Shown here in pieces: positions 30,957-41,849 of a stretch of 64,000 nt of DNA. The stretch lies in the NCBI GenBank assembly GCA_038380435.1, contig JAWZYU010000001.1:10458001-10522000 (forward strand), read 5' to 3'. The first letter of the stretch is position 1. Each line of letters begins with the position of its first letter. This DNA is from Ryuthela nishihirai. Lineage: Eukaryota > Arthropoda > Arachnida > Araneae > Heptathelidae. The translations under genes and the position numbers were made by a program. The notes below the pieces were generated by a model. It ran no database searches, was not told where the DNA came from, and saw only the letters and a program-made list of their open reading frames with translations.

Positions 30957-31647
30957 TGTGATGCCCCATCGTTCACTTTTGCTTTACCTTAACCAGTTTT
31001 TGTTTAATTTACGTTATATTTATCATTTTGGGGATTTTTATTTCTGTTTCGGCATCACAGCACTCGTTTTCAAGTTTCTAGGAGTTGCGTACGCGCAACT
31101 CCGAACTTCCGACCGTAACCGTTAAAGCGCGTGCCAAGGACACGCCCCCTCTTGCGTCATAGCTTGCGTCTGTCATTGTATGCAAATGTCTTTCCCGGCA
31201 TGCGCCGGTCTTTTGTCAAAACCGTGCCCTGCGAGGCACTTGGGGGATTTAGCACTTAGGATTTTGTCACTTGAGGATTTGTCACTTCAGCTTTGAGAGC
31301 AGAGAGATGTAGTAAGGTGCGTAGCACCGTGCGTGTAGCACAGATTTTAGTTTCTTCATTGATGTTCTTGGTGAGTTACTTATTTTTGGAAATAAATCTA
31401 TTTTGTTATGTTACAAACTTTTGAGTCTGTAGTTTTTATCTTGAGCAACGCTGATTTAGAATCTTTTTTGCATTAACTTTTATTTGTTAAGATACATTTT
31501 GACTCTCACTTATGAACGCTCACTGGCATTGGAACCCTAAATCAACTTATTCTACATTTTTGGCAATTTGTTAATGATTGCCTGGCGCCCGTCAAAGCTA
31601 TCCGGAGCAATAAACTTTAAGTATTCTACATTGTTTGGAGCGTTACA
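30957..31647 (+). repeat. 3' LTR
   Basis: 691 bp, nearly identical to the 5' LTR, directly followed by the TGGA target duplication and the resumed polymerase frame. Confidence 0.95.
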
Positions 31648-33279
31648 TGGAGATCGCCAATTACACTCGCCCACTCCAGCAGACAGAGGCCCTTAATCTA
31701 CACCTGGACGCCGGAGTCCCTGTTGCTCCCTGTGGACTCGCAGAAGTACGTCTCTTCCAAGCTCACCTGACACAGTTCAGGATTGTAGTGTATTCTGCTG
31801 ACGACGCCTTCCTTCCCATCTTCATTGGTCCCGAAGGAGGAGACAACCTTTATTTATTGTTTAGTGCGGGGCATTACGACGTGATTACTAAGCCATCAGG
31901 GTTTTTTGGGGCTAAGCAGTTCTGTCACAACTGTTTAAAGGGTTCTAATCACGGGCACGTTTGCAAGGGAACCTGCAACAGGTGCCTGTCAACCGATGTG
32001 GTTCATGCAGGGGAGCTGTTGCTCTGCATGGTGTGTTGTGTGTATTTGCGCGGGGCTGAATGCTTTCAGGCGCACCTGCTGAAGGCGTGTCAGACACAAC
32101 ATCGCTGCGTTAAGTGCATCAGCTTGTACGACCCCCTGAAAAAACACGTTTGCAAGGTTGACACCTTAAAATTCGTCGAGCCCTGCAAAATTGACCCTGT
32201 CGGTCAGACTTACCTCTACTTTGACGTAGAGACTGTGCAGTGTGCCGACGGGTTGCTAAAACCGATACTATGTGTGGTCACATACCAAGTGGATGACGAG
32301 TGGGTCTACGTCTCATTCCCGGAAACGGACGCCTTTATGGACTGGCTTCTAGCCGAAGAACGTCCCGGAGTTCAAAGATTCAAGGACGCCACAGTCCTCG
32401 CACATAATCTGAAAGGCTTTGACGGCATGTTCATCATTAGTTACCTGTACAGAAAATTTTTAAAACCGGATCTCGTGTTCGATGGATCCAAGATTTTAGG
32501 TATCTTTTTACCTGGCCTTAAAATAAGGTTCATCGACACGTTGTCCTTTATTCAGGCTCCTCTTCGATCATTTACGAAGACCTTCAACTTGGAGACGGTG
32601 AAAGGCTTTTTCCCCTTTAAATTCGTGAAGGAGGAAAATCTACAATATGCAGGACCCATCCCTGATCGGCTTTTTTTCCAGCCGGAAGACATGGAGCCTG
32701 AAACTCTGTCAGTATTCAACGAGTGGTATGCTGCAGCAAGCCTTGAACCCTGGGATTTTCAACAACAGCTTCTGTATTACTGCAAGGCAGATACAGAGTT
32801 GTTGCGGCAAGGCGCCCAAGCTTTCCGTGAGGAATTTTTAAATCTCACAGGTGTAGACCCATTTGCACGTGACCTGACTATTGCCGGCGCTTGTCTTCGC
32901 ATTTTCCGCGGGAAGTTTCTGCAAAAGAATACCCTCGGTGTGTGTCCCGCCCAAGGGTATTCAGCAAGTAATGACCGGCAGTCCTTGAAAGCTCTCGCAT
33001 GGATAGAGTATGAGGCTTCCAAGGACAACATCGAAATTCAAACTGCGCGATCACCCGGAGGTGAGTATAAGATAGGGCAGTTCAAATTGGATGGCGTGTG
33101 CCACAGTACCCGTTGTTATTACGAGTTTTTAGGTTGTTACTTTCATCACTGTTTGAAATGTTTCAAACCTGAAAAAATAGATCAGCGCATGAGAAAGCCA
33201 TTTGGTCTGCTAAACACCCGGACCATGGATCGTCTTGAGACCTTGAAAGTGCTGATGAACGGGGTACACATGCAAAATC
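31648..33279 (+). pseudogene. Protein-primed DNA polymerase B, zinc-ribbon and exonuclease domains
   Basis: This continues the frame interrupted at 26495. In order it has: FRIVVYSADDAFLPIF; cysteine pairs CHNCLKGSNHGHVCKGTCNRC and CMVC...HRCVKC (zinc-ribbon-like); exonuclease motif I YFDVETVQ near 32215; motif II LAHNLKGFDGMF near 32400; motif III YYCKADTELL near 32775. The 3'-5' exonuclease residues D and E (motif I), N and D (II) and Y and D (III) are all present. A frameshift close to 33280 ends this reading frame (it runs on out of phase to 33341). Apart from the insertion and this shift the sequence is well preserved. Confidence 0.85.
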
Positions 33280-33858
33280 ATGTGGGAGCACGAATTCGAC
33301 GAGTTGATGCGCAAAAACCAGTCCGTCGCGTTAATTTATAAATCCGTCGAGCCTATCAGGCGTATAGGGGCCCGTGACTACCTCTACGGAGGGCGCGTGG
33401 AGGTGTTTTCCATCTTTGCATCGGCGGACCTAGGATGTAGCCTTAACTACGTTGATTACAACAGCCTGTACCCTTATGTTTGCAAGAAGGCTCCATTCGG
33501 TAAAGGTCACCCGGTTCGGATCACCTCCGATTTCGCCACGGACCTCGACCACTATTTTGGCATTGCACACGCCACACTGTTAGCCCCCGACGATTTGTTC
33601 ATCCCTGTACTGCCCTACAGGTGTAATGGGAAGCTGCTTTTCCCCCTTTGCAGGAGCTGTGCAGATGGTCAGCTGGCACCCCCTTGTCAGCACACCGTGA
33701 ACCAGCGTGCATTGACAGGATCTTGGCCAACGTTCGAAATTTACGCTGCGATGCGTGCTGGATATAAACTTCTTCAATTCCACGACGTGTGGCATTTCAA
33801 TACCATCCCGCAATATGATCCTGCAACAAAAAAGGGAGGTATCTTTATAATAAATTAA
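33280..33858 (+). pseudogene. Protein-primed DNA polymerase B, start of the palm domain, truncated
   Basis: After the frameshift the protein continues at MWEHEFDELM. It reaches the polymerase motif A NYVDYNSLYPYVCK near 33450 with its DxxSLYP core, then CPQ/CQ-type cysteines and WPTFEIYAAMRAGYKL. The match to the family stops near 33840 and a stop codon follows at 33856. Motifs B (K-NxxYG) and C (DTD) are absent, so roughly the last third of the enzyme is missing from the window. Sequence to the right is unrelated, so this is a deletion or recombination end. Confidence 0.85.
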
Positions 33859-34447
33859 ACCTAATAAAATATTAATGCCTGCATTTTTCCAATCATCCAT
33901 TATATCAAATTTCTAATATGAGAGGAATGTAAAGATCGAAAATAAGAACTTCACTCTTTTTGAAAACGAGTATCCCTTTTTCACCAGAGGCGATATGTAT
34001 TCTTCTAGTTGCTAATTGTGTTCCATTTCCTTCTCTCGTAAGTTATACGGAAAAATTACGAAAATTATCGATCTAAAGATTTTTTATTACCAGAATGTCG
34101 AAGTGTATTTTTCTTCTTATTTGGGAAGGGGGACAATGTTGCCTCTCTGTAAATGTTACTAGCAATCAGCTAAGCTATTTAGTTGAAATTTATATCGAAG
34201 TATATTTTGAGCTGACTAATATCCTTCTATGGCTTTTATGGCAAACTTACTGGAAGCTGTGAGAGGGAGGGGGGGCTATTTCTAGATTGTCAAGTATGGC
34301 ATGCTACGTTGGTAGTGAATTTATAATTTCCTGTCTTAAACTTCCAGACACATTTCTCATTAATTATGAGTGTATTCCTTCAAAACCTTAAAGAATATAA
34401 TGCTCATTGTAAAAACTGGAGAAACATGGAAATTAGTGCCTAAAAGT
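33859..34447. other. Intergenic sequence with a diffuse repeat
   Basis: No gene. 33930-34090 weakly resembles 35090-35250 (CCAGAGGCGA-ATGT-TTCTTC blocks), so an old repeat may be present twice. Confidence 0.4.
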
Positions 34448-34790
34448 AGCAAGGTGACTGTTTGGCTTAGTTGGTAGTGTTGGAAGCCTCTACTCCATAG
34501 TTTCCAGGTTCGAGTACCAAATATAGCCGCGTTGAGATTTATTTCCATTAAATCCAAACCCTTCATTTGGTGAGAAAGCAGAACCGATGGACTTGGAACG
34601 ATGCCTTCCTGCGGTTGCGACGTAACGCCGTGGTCCGTGTGGAGGTAAACCACACTCTGTGCACGTTTATTGATGGCCTTGAAGGGAGGTTTCCATCTGT
34701 CTCTTAACAACTGCCCAAAGAGTCTTCTTTATCCAACCCATGTATAAGCCTTTGAGGTCCTTATTACCTGGCATTTAGCTATTTGTGTGC
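34448..34790 (+). repeat. SINE family 2, plus-strand copy
   Basis: The tRNA-like head is TTGGCTTAGTTGGTAG with box B-like CCAGGTTCGAGTACC. The body has GTTGAGATTTATTTCC and ACGCCGTGGTCCGTGTGGA. The tail is TTTCCATCTGTCTC, as in other family members. Confidence 0.75.
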
Positions 34791-36039
34791 ACAAGAGTGC
34801 GACTGAGAATAAATAACTCTACTAAATAAAGGTATCTGCTGTAGAGTGATTTTATAAAATGGATTTTAAAATAACACTTCTGCTAAGATTTTCAACAAAT
34901 TTTGCTATTTTTTCGAACCGTAATCCCAAGCTACAGTACGGAACTTATATACTCCTCCCCACGAAAAACTATCATATTCACTGGGAAAACCCAACGTTTT
35001 AATTTTATTGTTTTTTTTTCTTTGTAAGTACTAATATAATACTATTATTTAAATTTTCCAAATCATCTGTTGGTTCGAATTATCACTGTTAAAGAGTACA
35101 AAATTTGGAAAACGATAAATTTCGTTCCCTTTGAAAAGGAACATCCTATATTATCCAGAGGCGAGATATGTTCTTCCAATGTTTTGACAGAAATTATTCT
35201 TACCAAAAAGGGCAGCGTATGATTTTTCTCATCTTGGAAGCGATCTTTCAAAAAGTATTATTCCAAAAGTATGTGTACGGTACATGAAAATCAATACGGT
35301 CCCCTTTCAGCTCTCCCCAGAACTACCAAGGCCGTAACAACGGTGAGGCAAGTAAAGCATTAGCCTCGGGCGCACAAGATGAGGGGCGCATAAAAATACA
35401 TAATGAGGGGTTCAGAAAAATACAAGATGAGGAGGCTCAGAAAAAGACTGCTATGAAACTATATAGCGGTGCAAATTTCTATTCTTGTCTCTGGCACAAA
35501 TACAGCTAGTTACGGCTCTGCCCAATCGCCCCTCACAGCATGGGGTGTCTGTGTGTGTGTGTGTGGAGGGAGCAGGTTGATCTATTTGACAGAGCTCCAG
35601 ACCCAATATTTTATTTTCCCAATTTCTACTCCCAAATGGGATTGCATTCAGATTTTCTTCCGTTAATCCCCATGAGAAAGGGATCACCATTGGGCTTCTG
35701 AGGATTGCCGTCCGTCAGATGGGACATACCCTATATAAGTAAAAGAATGCACTGAATTCTCTTGATGGGAGATTACCATCCGTCTCCTAATAGCTGCCCA
35801 GTGGATCTCCTATACCAACTTTCTCTAAGCCCTTTTGACCTGGCCATTTAGCCTGTTGTGTGCAAAAGTGCGCAGCTTAGAGGTTAAACCTAAGACTTAA
35901 CCACCCCCAAGTGCTGAGTAAAATAAATTTGTCTCTTTACTATTTACTTGATTCCTAATCAGAGGTACACGAATTTGCACATCGTACAATAATTTATTAC
36001 GGTATAATAATCTTTCATCCCTGAATTTTCATTATTACT
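34791..36039 (+). repeat. Diverged SINE tails and a GT microsatellite
   Basis: 35640-35880 resembles the 3' half of family 2 (CATCCGTCTCCTAATAGCTG, GACCTGGCCATTTAG). A (GT)n run is at about 35549-35563. 34791-35300 is AT-rich with no gene. Confidence 0.5.
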
Positions 36040-36215
36040 GAAGTGCGCGTAGCTTATACCAACGGGACGTGGGTTGGAATCCCTGATGAGGCATGGATCT
36101 TTCTTTTTCTGTGTTGTCTTTCTACTGATGTTTCGCCTTCATCCCAGTTCTTCTCCGTAGCGTATTATGCGTATTAACAGGCTTCTCTCACATCTCTCTG
36201 ACAGGCTGCTCTAAT
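36040..36215 (+). repeat. SINE family 1, diverged copy
   Basis: The head is GCGCGTAGCTTATACC with a weak box B (GGGTTGGAATCCC). The body starts GGCATGGATC and ends with CTCTGACAGGCTGCT, parallel to 5760-5950. Confidence 0.55.
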
Positions 36216-36332
36216 AATTTAATATTTTATTTATTTTTAGAGTGCTATAAATAATACTAACTACCTAAGCTTTATCAGAGAATTTTCTTGGAGCACGTTT
36301 TCGGCATGTTCGCACAAAACTTATGTTATATA

Positions 36333-36770
36333 CAGGGTGAATCTGAAAAAGTGGGCAAAACTTTACGGGGTGGTAGAACGCAGCTATACAAGCAATATTC
36401 GTCATAGAATGTATGGTCGGAACGCAAACGGCGAGCCGCTAGGTGGCGTTGGAAATGGTATAAAAGGGTCGGTCCTCGCACCCAACGGCATTTCTACCGT
36501 GAATTACCGTGGATGGCTGGTTATACTAACTATACTAGCTCTTTTGAGCAATTTCTTTGAGCATGTACCTCAATTACATTCCTGTTAATAAAATGTTTTC
36601 TGAAGTATCTCCTCTCCTTCTTGTGTTCATTCTTTAAATGTGACAGTGGAAAATTATCTTTTAACTTCTCACCGCTTTCGTTCCGACCATACATTCTATG
36701 ACGAATATTGCTCGTATAGCTGCGTTCTACCACCCCATAAAGTTTTGCCCACTTTTTCAGATTTACCCTG
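36333..36770. mobile_element. 438-bp MITE with long terminal inverted repeats
   Basis: The ends begin CAGGGTGAATCTGAAAAAGT (left) and, in reverse complement, CAGGGTAAATCTGAAAAAGT (right). They stay matched for about 100 bp and are flanked by TA (36331-36332 and 36771-36772). The two arms translate into the same spurious peptide in both directions because they are inverted copies. TA duplication and CAGGG ends suggest a Tc1/mariner-mobilised MITE. Confidence 0.88.
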
Positions 36771-36772
36771 TA

Positions 36773-38650
36773 TAACATATTTCCATAGGCCTTGGTTAGT
36801 ATTGAATAAAAAGTGGATTGGTGAAGGAAAAGTGGGTTGGAACATTTCGGAATGTCGCCATTTGCAGTAATATATCCATTGCCGATTTAGAAAGAGCATT
36901 TCATGATGTGAAAGGAAAGCATATTCGTAGGTAAAGTAAAATTTTAGTGTAAAGTGTTTTATTGAAGATAAATTAGTCATCATAACACGTGACTCTTTAA
37001 TTCTATATTTTCAACATAATTCACTCAATATTTAAAGGGTTATAGAAATTTAAATATTTAACAAGCTCATTTTATCAGAAATCTATTCCAGAAGTACTTT
37101 AAAACTATAAAATAATTTTATATAGGTCGGATCTAGAAAAAAAAAAATATGGGAAGAGCAATTAACTGGATCGGACCGGAAAAGAAATAAAAGATGGAAA
37201 ATAACTGAATTGGTGTTTCAGTATAAAATTGCTACTCCGTTGCAGTGGTCTTAAAATTCTTTTGAAAAATCCTGTTGCGTATTTGTTTCATATTATTTTC
37301 ATCTCCAATCCGGTTACTAACATTCTGAAGATGAGGGTAAGAGGGACATGCCCTCCCCTCCACCCCAATAATAAATGAAAATGAATGAAAAATAATATGA
37401 AACAAATATGTAACCAATTTTATCAAATTATTTTGGAAGTTTGTATAAATAATTATTGCTCTGTTAGTAAAGATTATATAAGTTCCTTACGCATTGCTTC
37501 TGTTAAATATTCCAGCATATGCAACTCCTTAAATAATAAGAGAACATTATTGAAATTTAAGAATTAGCTCCACTAAATGTAGATCTTCATTTTTTTTTGT
37601 TTTGTTGTAACACTTTACCATAAAGTCTTATATTTTAAGTTAGAAAGCTTCAAAAGTTAGCATTCTGTTAATAAAATGTGGAAATTCTTTTATATTGTTG
37701 TCTAAGCATTATATCTATACGTAGGTACTGAACAGAAAAAACGTTTCATGTTATTTGAATATGGAGTCATATTGAGATATCAGTAACTTCTTAAGTAATA
37801 TTAATATGGACAAAATATGACTATAGTTATACTTGAGGTCTATATCAAACCTTTTTAAATGTAGAATTATTCACAAATAATTGTTCAGTATCCAAATAAT
37901 TTTGTAAGCTGGAAATGTACTCAATTAAAACCTGAAAAATTATTGCAACATATTAAAATGAAAAAGAAACATTCTGTAAACTTTAATAAAATGTATATTT
38001 TAGCTGCATATGTAATGATTGAACACTATATGAATTTTGAATGATTTTTGGTTAACAAGGTAAGTTAATGTTAAATATTCCAGATTCTATAACTCACTGA
38101 ATATTAAAAATATCAAAAGTAGGTATTTAGGCAGACCGCAGTCAGATCTTTAAAAGTGATTGTCAATAATTACATTTTTCTATAAAAAGCTCTTTTAAGA
38201 AATTGTAGAGTTGTGAATTTGATTCCCTCTTGATCAAACATTTAACAATTTCAACTGTTTCTACTTTCTGTAGAGAACCTATCAATGCATGAATATACTA
38301 TTCGGTCCTAAGACGTTTTTCTCTCCCCTTCAAATCCAAAAAAATTATTCCATGTTTCTTTTGCTCTTTGCCGAAATGTAAGTTCAATAAAGGAATAAAC
38401 ACACCACATTCTGCAGTCGACTCTTAGAGTCTCCCTGTTGCCTGGAGGGTTGCAGGCAGTTTGTCAATTAGCCGTTAATTGATGGTCGTATGAACCCTCT
38501 GAGCGGGAGATGCACAAAGAGGGAAGGGAGAGTTCACCCGTTCAACCCGTTCTTCTCCCGGCCGACGGACCGGTGCGGCCGGAACGGTAGTGAAAGGGTT
38601 ATAACTTTTGCAATAGTTAGCATCAAATCTGTTGTTTTTTTTTCCATAAT
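36773..38650. other. AT-rich intergenic sequence
   Basis: No gene recognised. An imperfect inverted repeat of about 24 bp (near 37278-37300 and 37388-37411, TTTGTTTCATATTATTTT type) could form a stem. 38430-38600 is a GC-richer patch weakly related to 19090-19270. Confidence 0.45.
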
Positions 38651-39637
38651 CTATGTAAATGATTTCGGTACCGTATTGACATAATAAGTTCTGTGGTTAT
38701 CCACGGTTTTAAATTTTTTTAATTTTTTATTCACATTTCCCTTTACTGTAGCTTTTTTAACTAATTTTTTAAAGTCCTCAAAGAAATGGTCAAAAGCTTC
38801 ATTTACGTCATAATAATTTTGTATATGATTCCAACTATAGTCCTTGAAGCCTTGTTGTAATTTCACTTTGTCTGTGTAAATAATTGACTGTATTGGCTCC
38901 TTAGCTTTGACTGAGACATTCGTTGTTGAAGAAAAGGTGAAATAAATCATATAATGATCTGTGATGTCCGTAGTTACAATACAGGGGCAACAAGAAAAAG
39001 AACTTATTTTCCTTATGAATAAATGATCTATACAAGTTTGTGATTGCGATCTCGTAATCCCCGTAATATAATTTGACAAGTTGTATAGAGTCATAAGATC
39101 TAATCAACTATTTATATGTTCTGTAGATTTTGAGGTATCCAAGTTTATATCTCCCGTAAGAATAATATTACGATCTGGAAGTTTATCGACATGTTGAAAC
39201 AATTCTTCAATGAAATTCATTTCTCCACCTCCAACATAACGATAAATCGACAATAAGACTACCGACATTGTCGAATTAAATTGAATTTTTAATGCAATAA
39301 CTTCGACTGAGTTCATTTCGAAATCTAACCGGGAAGCACACCAATGCTGCTTGATGTAAATCACAATTCCACCAGATCTGTTAAAATGTCTACAGTTAAA
39401 AAATATTTTGTATCCCTCAATATGATATAAAGATGTTTCATTGTCAGGTATCCAAATCTCAGAAAGGATTATTACATCTGGTTTACAATTACTACTTTCT
39501 ATCAATGCCAAAAACACATCAAAATTCGCCCGTAAACTTCTGATATTCAAATGAATAAAACTAATTCCTTTTTTGAAATCAGAATGGATCAATTTAAGTT
39601 CTTCGAGGTCAATATAAATACCCCATGTTCCTTCCAT
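38651..39637 (-). pseudogene. CR1/Jockey-type LINE endonuclease, 3'-truncated
   Basis: The frame 39104-39637 gives an apurinic-like endonuclease: ISFIHLNIRSLRANFDVFLA, DVIILSEIWI, GGIVIYIKQHW and LTGDINLDTSK. A frameshift near 39100 then leads to 38651-39094, with CIDHLFIRK and TTDITDHYMIYFTF, the SDH-like end of the domain with ITDHY. It would nick target DNA. The reverse-transcriptase half is absent: LINE similarity stops near 38655. It is the same kind of element as the one at 8.4-15.9 kb but a separate copy. Confidence 0.82.
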
Positions 39638-39739
39638 TTTATGGCTAGAAAAAAATTAACCAAAGCAAAAAATCAAAAATGCATTTTAAGGAACTTAATA
39701 GCGCATCAGATATTAAGTTTCACTCATTGTCAATTCTGA

Positions 39740-40772
39740 TGGCATTTGAGTCGTCATTTTACCTTAGGAATATTTTTTCCAATTTAATCCATACATATTT
39801 ATATTTAAATTCCTTTTGAACAGCTTTGACTTTATAAAGTAATCTCTTCCTTTCTGTTGTTAATTGCTCATTTATGTAAAATGGTTTCTCTCTTCCATTT
39901 CTTCATTTAGCGAATTTAGAAATAACTTCCTCCCTTTTCTTTTCCCCTCTAACCACTTATTTCTGATGTCTTCGTTCTTAAACTCTATTACAATATTACC
40001 AGGTTTATCAGCATTACCAGACTGAACCCTTTTAATTAATTTTATATCCTCTTGTTTCTATGGAATTTGTAATATAGTAGACACCTTATTTCCAATTAAT
40101 TGTAAATTCTCCTGCGGTTGTTGAGGTATACCAACAATCTCTAGTTTTTTTTTAATGCATCTAGTCTTAAGTCTTTAATCTTAGACTCTAATATGTTAAT
40201 TTGTTTTTTCAATAAAAATACATTTTCCTTAGTTTTGTCAAGATCAGAACTATGACATTTAAGCTCATTCATAATTAATTCATTTTCCTTTACGAAGTCA
40301 TCTATTTTTTTACTACAGAATTCAACAATCTAAGAATATCAACATTTTGTTGATTAATTCTTTTTTCAAACTCTGCGAATTCTTTCCTAATTTCCTACTT
40401 AAAAATATTAATAAGCTCCACTTTTAATTTATGATCAGAAGAATCCATAAAGCAACTTGGCTTACCATTGTTCACAGAATGGTTATCTTCATCTCCCATA
40501 GATGGTTGCACATGTTCCACTTCACTTGTAGAAAGGGAACCGCCCATCGTTGAGGTAACTCTTTTCTTCTTACAATTATTACGTACCCTTTTGCTTCTTC
40601 TGTCTACTGACATATTTCTATAAACCTCGAGTCCTATCCCCATACATCCAATATGAAAAGTAGCTTTACATGAACCATAACACTGTAAATATTCCTTTTT
40701 TAAATCTGCGTCCTTACTACACACCTTACAAGTAAATTCCATGTTGCCAAAAAATATACATGATAACTTCAT
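39740..40772 (-). pseudogene. LINE ORF1: PHD-like finger, coiled coil, FP25K-like domain
   Basis: The N-terminal frame 40395-40772 has a PHD-type cysteine pattern (FTCKVCSKDADLK, LQCYGSCKATFHIGCMGI) followed by a basic stretch. Downstream, minus-strand pieces give a lysine-rich coiled-coil region (about 40180-40390), then NADKPGNIVIEFKNEDIRNK (about 39950-40030) and FYINEQLTTERKRLLYKVK with YKYVWIK (about 39790-39890), an FP25K-like C-terminus. ORF1 proteins of such LINEs bind the element RNA. Several stops and a shift break the frame. Its 5' end is fused to a Polinton capsid gene near 40785. Confidence 0.7.
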
Positions 40773-40774
40773 TT

Positions 40775-41849
40775 GGTCCCCTATTTAATTTAAATCGTAT
40801 TTCGATGTCAGCAGTTGCTGATAATTCATATAGACGTGATTCGTATTTGCTGACATCGAAGTGGAATATCGGATACAGTTTCATAAAATCTTGATAATTG
40901 ACTTGTGTTCCCGAGTTGATAGCCATAGTTTTTGCATCTAAAAAGCTGTTGTAAACTCGTACATGGTATAAAGTGTTGGCTTTAAAGTTGCACTCGAATT
41001 CTTGTTCGGGAAACTGTTTGCTATTCACTCTGATCTGAATCCGTCTAGTAACATGTGATCAAACACCATATTGTTTCTGGTTTGACTATTTAATCGGTTA
41101 GACTTTTGCAAGACAATATAAAGATGGACAGGTTTATTTTGAGTTGTAGTAACCTGCCAACTTACATGAGAGTCAATTCGATATCAGATGTGTACAGTTT
41201 GCACGATTCCCAAAAGATTTCATGTGGATTGCAGCTTGCTAACTGAGATTCTTGTTTTGCAAGTACTTGTAGTGATGGTTCCACTTTTGGAATAAACCAA
41301 GATACGTGAGATATTTCAAATTTATACAACGTAGCCCCAACTCTCCGAATAATGTCTTTGTCGTCACTTTTTTCTAGTTTTATGATATGTTTTACACCGC
41401 GAAACAGGCAGAATCCAAACCGCCGATTCAGTGGTAAGAATAAACTTACATTTTGACTATTTTTTGTAATTTCATATCTGTCCGAGAATCCTTAATTGAA
41501 TTCAGGATTTTTCTTCAACGCTTGTGCAAAATCCTTTATCTTATTATTCGTGTCCAGTTTATCTTCGCCTCCGTCGTACAAATACTTATTCATTTTCGAA
41601 CTGTCTGCGGTATCTTTGAACTACATCATACTTGTGGCAGCACTGTGAAAAGTCTTCGGTAAAATCAATTAAATTGTGAATTGTGGTCGTCACTCCTGGC
41701 AATTCAATATCTTCCAATTCTGTACTTTCGATATAATATTGAGCTCTCTTAAAAGTGTTGGTTGTACCCGTTATTGACTATCATAACTACATCACTGCCG
41801 CCGATATCAGACCCATCTGATTTCAGTATTTTGCCTCTGACATGTATAT
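40775..41849 (-). pseudogene. Polinton hexon-like major capsid protein, C-terminal part (degraded)
   Basis: On the minus strand the frame at 40795-41028 reads FECNFKANTLYHVRVYNSFL, GTQVNYQDFMKLYPIFHFDV and SATADIEIRFKLNRGP. The preceding region 41030-41849, read piecewise, includes a KLEKSDDKDIIRRVGATLYK and WFIPKVEPSLQ stretch and several stops. The pattern and the gene order (penton-like, small basic ORF, this gene) match the double jelly-roll major capsid of arthropod Polintons. Similarity ends near 40785, where a LINE starts. The N-terminal part is at 43814-43983, beyond an inserted transposon. I judge the family from partial blocks only. Confidence 0.55.

Larger units (their letters stand above)
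26496..31647 (+). mobile_element. Young gypsy-like LTR retroelement without pol
   Basis: Two 691-bp LTRs (26496-27186 and 30957-31647) both begin TGTGATGCCCC and end GCGTTACA. By eye they differ at one base (C at about 26583, T in the other copy). The 4-bp target duplication TGGA is at 26492-26495 and 31648-31651. The 3770-bp interior encodes Gag and a second frame but no protease, reverse transcriptase or integrase. Its mobility must depend on proteins from a related element. The insertion splits a polymerase gene without deleting any of it. Confidence 0.95.

Noticed and set aside
30943..31125. Frame identical to the end of the frame at 25954-26664
   Set aside because: Both lie in the two LTRs; the shared peptide is LTR sequence and not part of the polymerase.
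36337..36778. Two frames with the same peptide on opposite strands
   Set aside because: They are the two terminal inverted repeats of the MITE at 36333-36770, not coding sequence.
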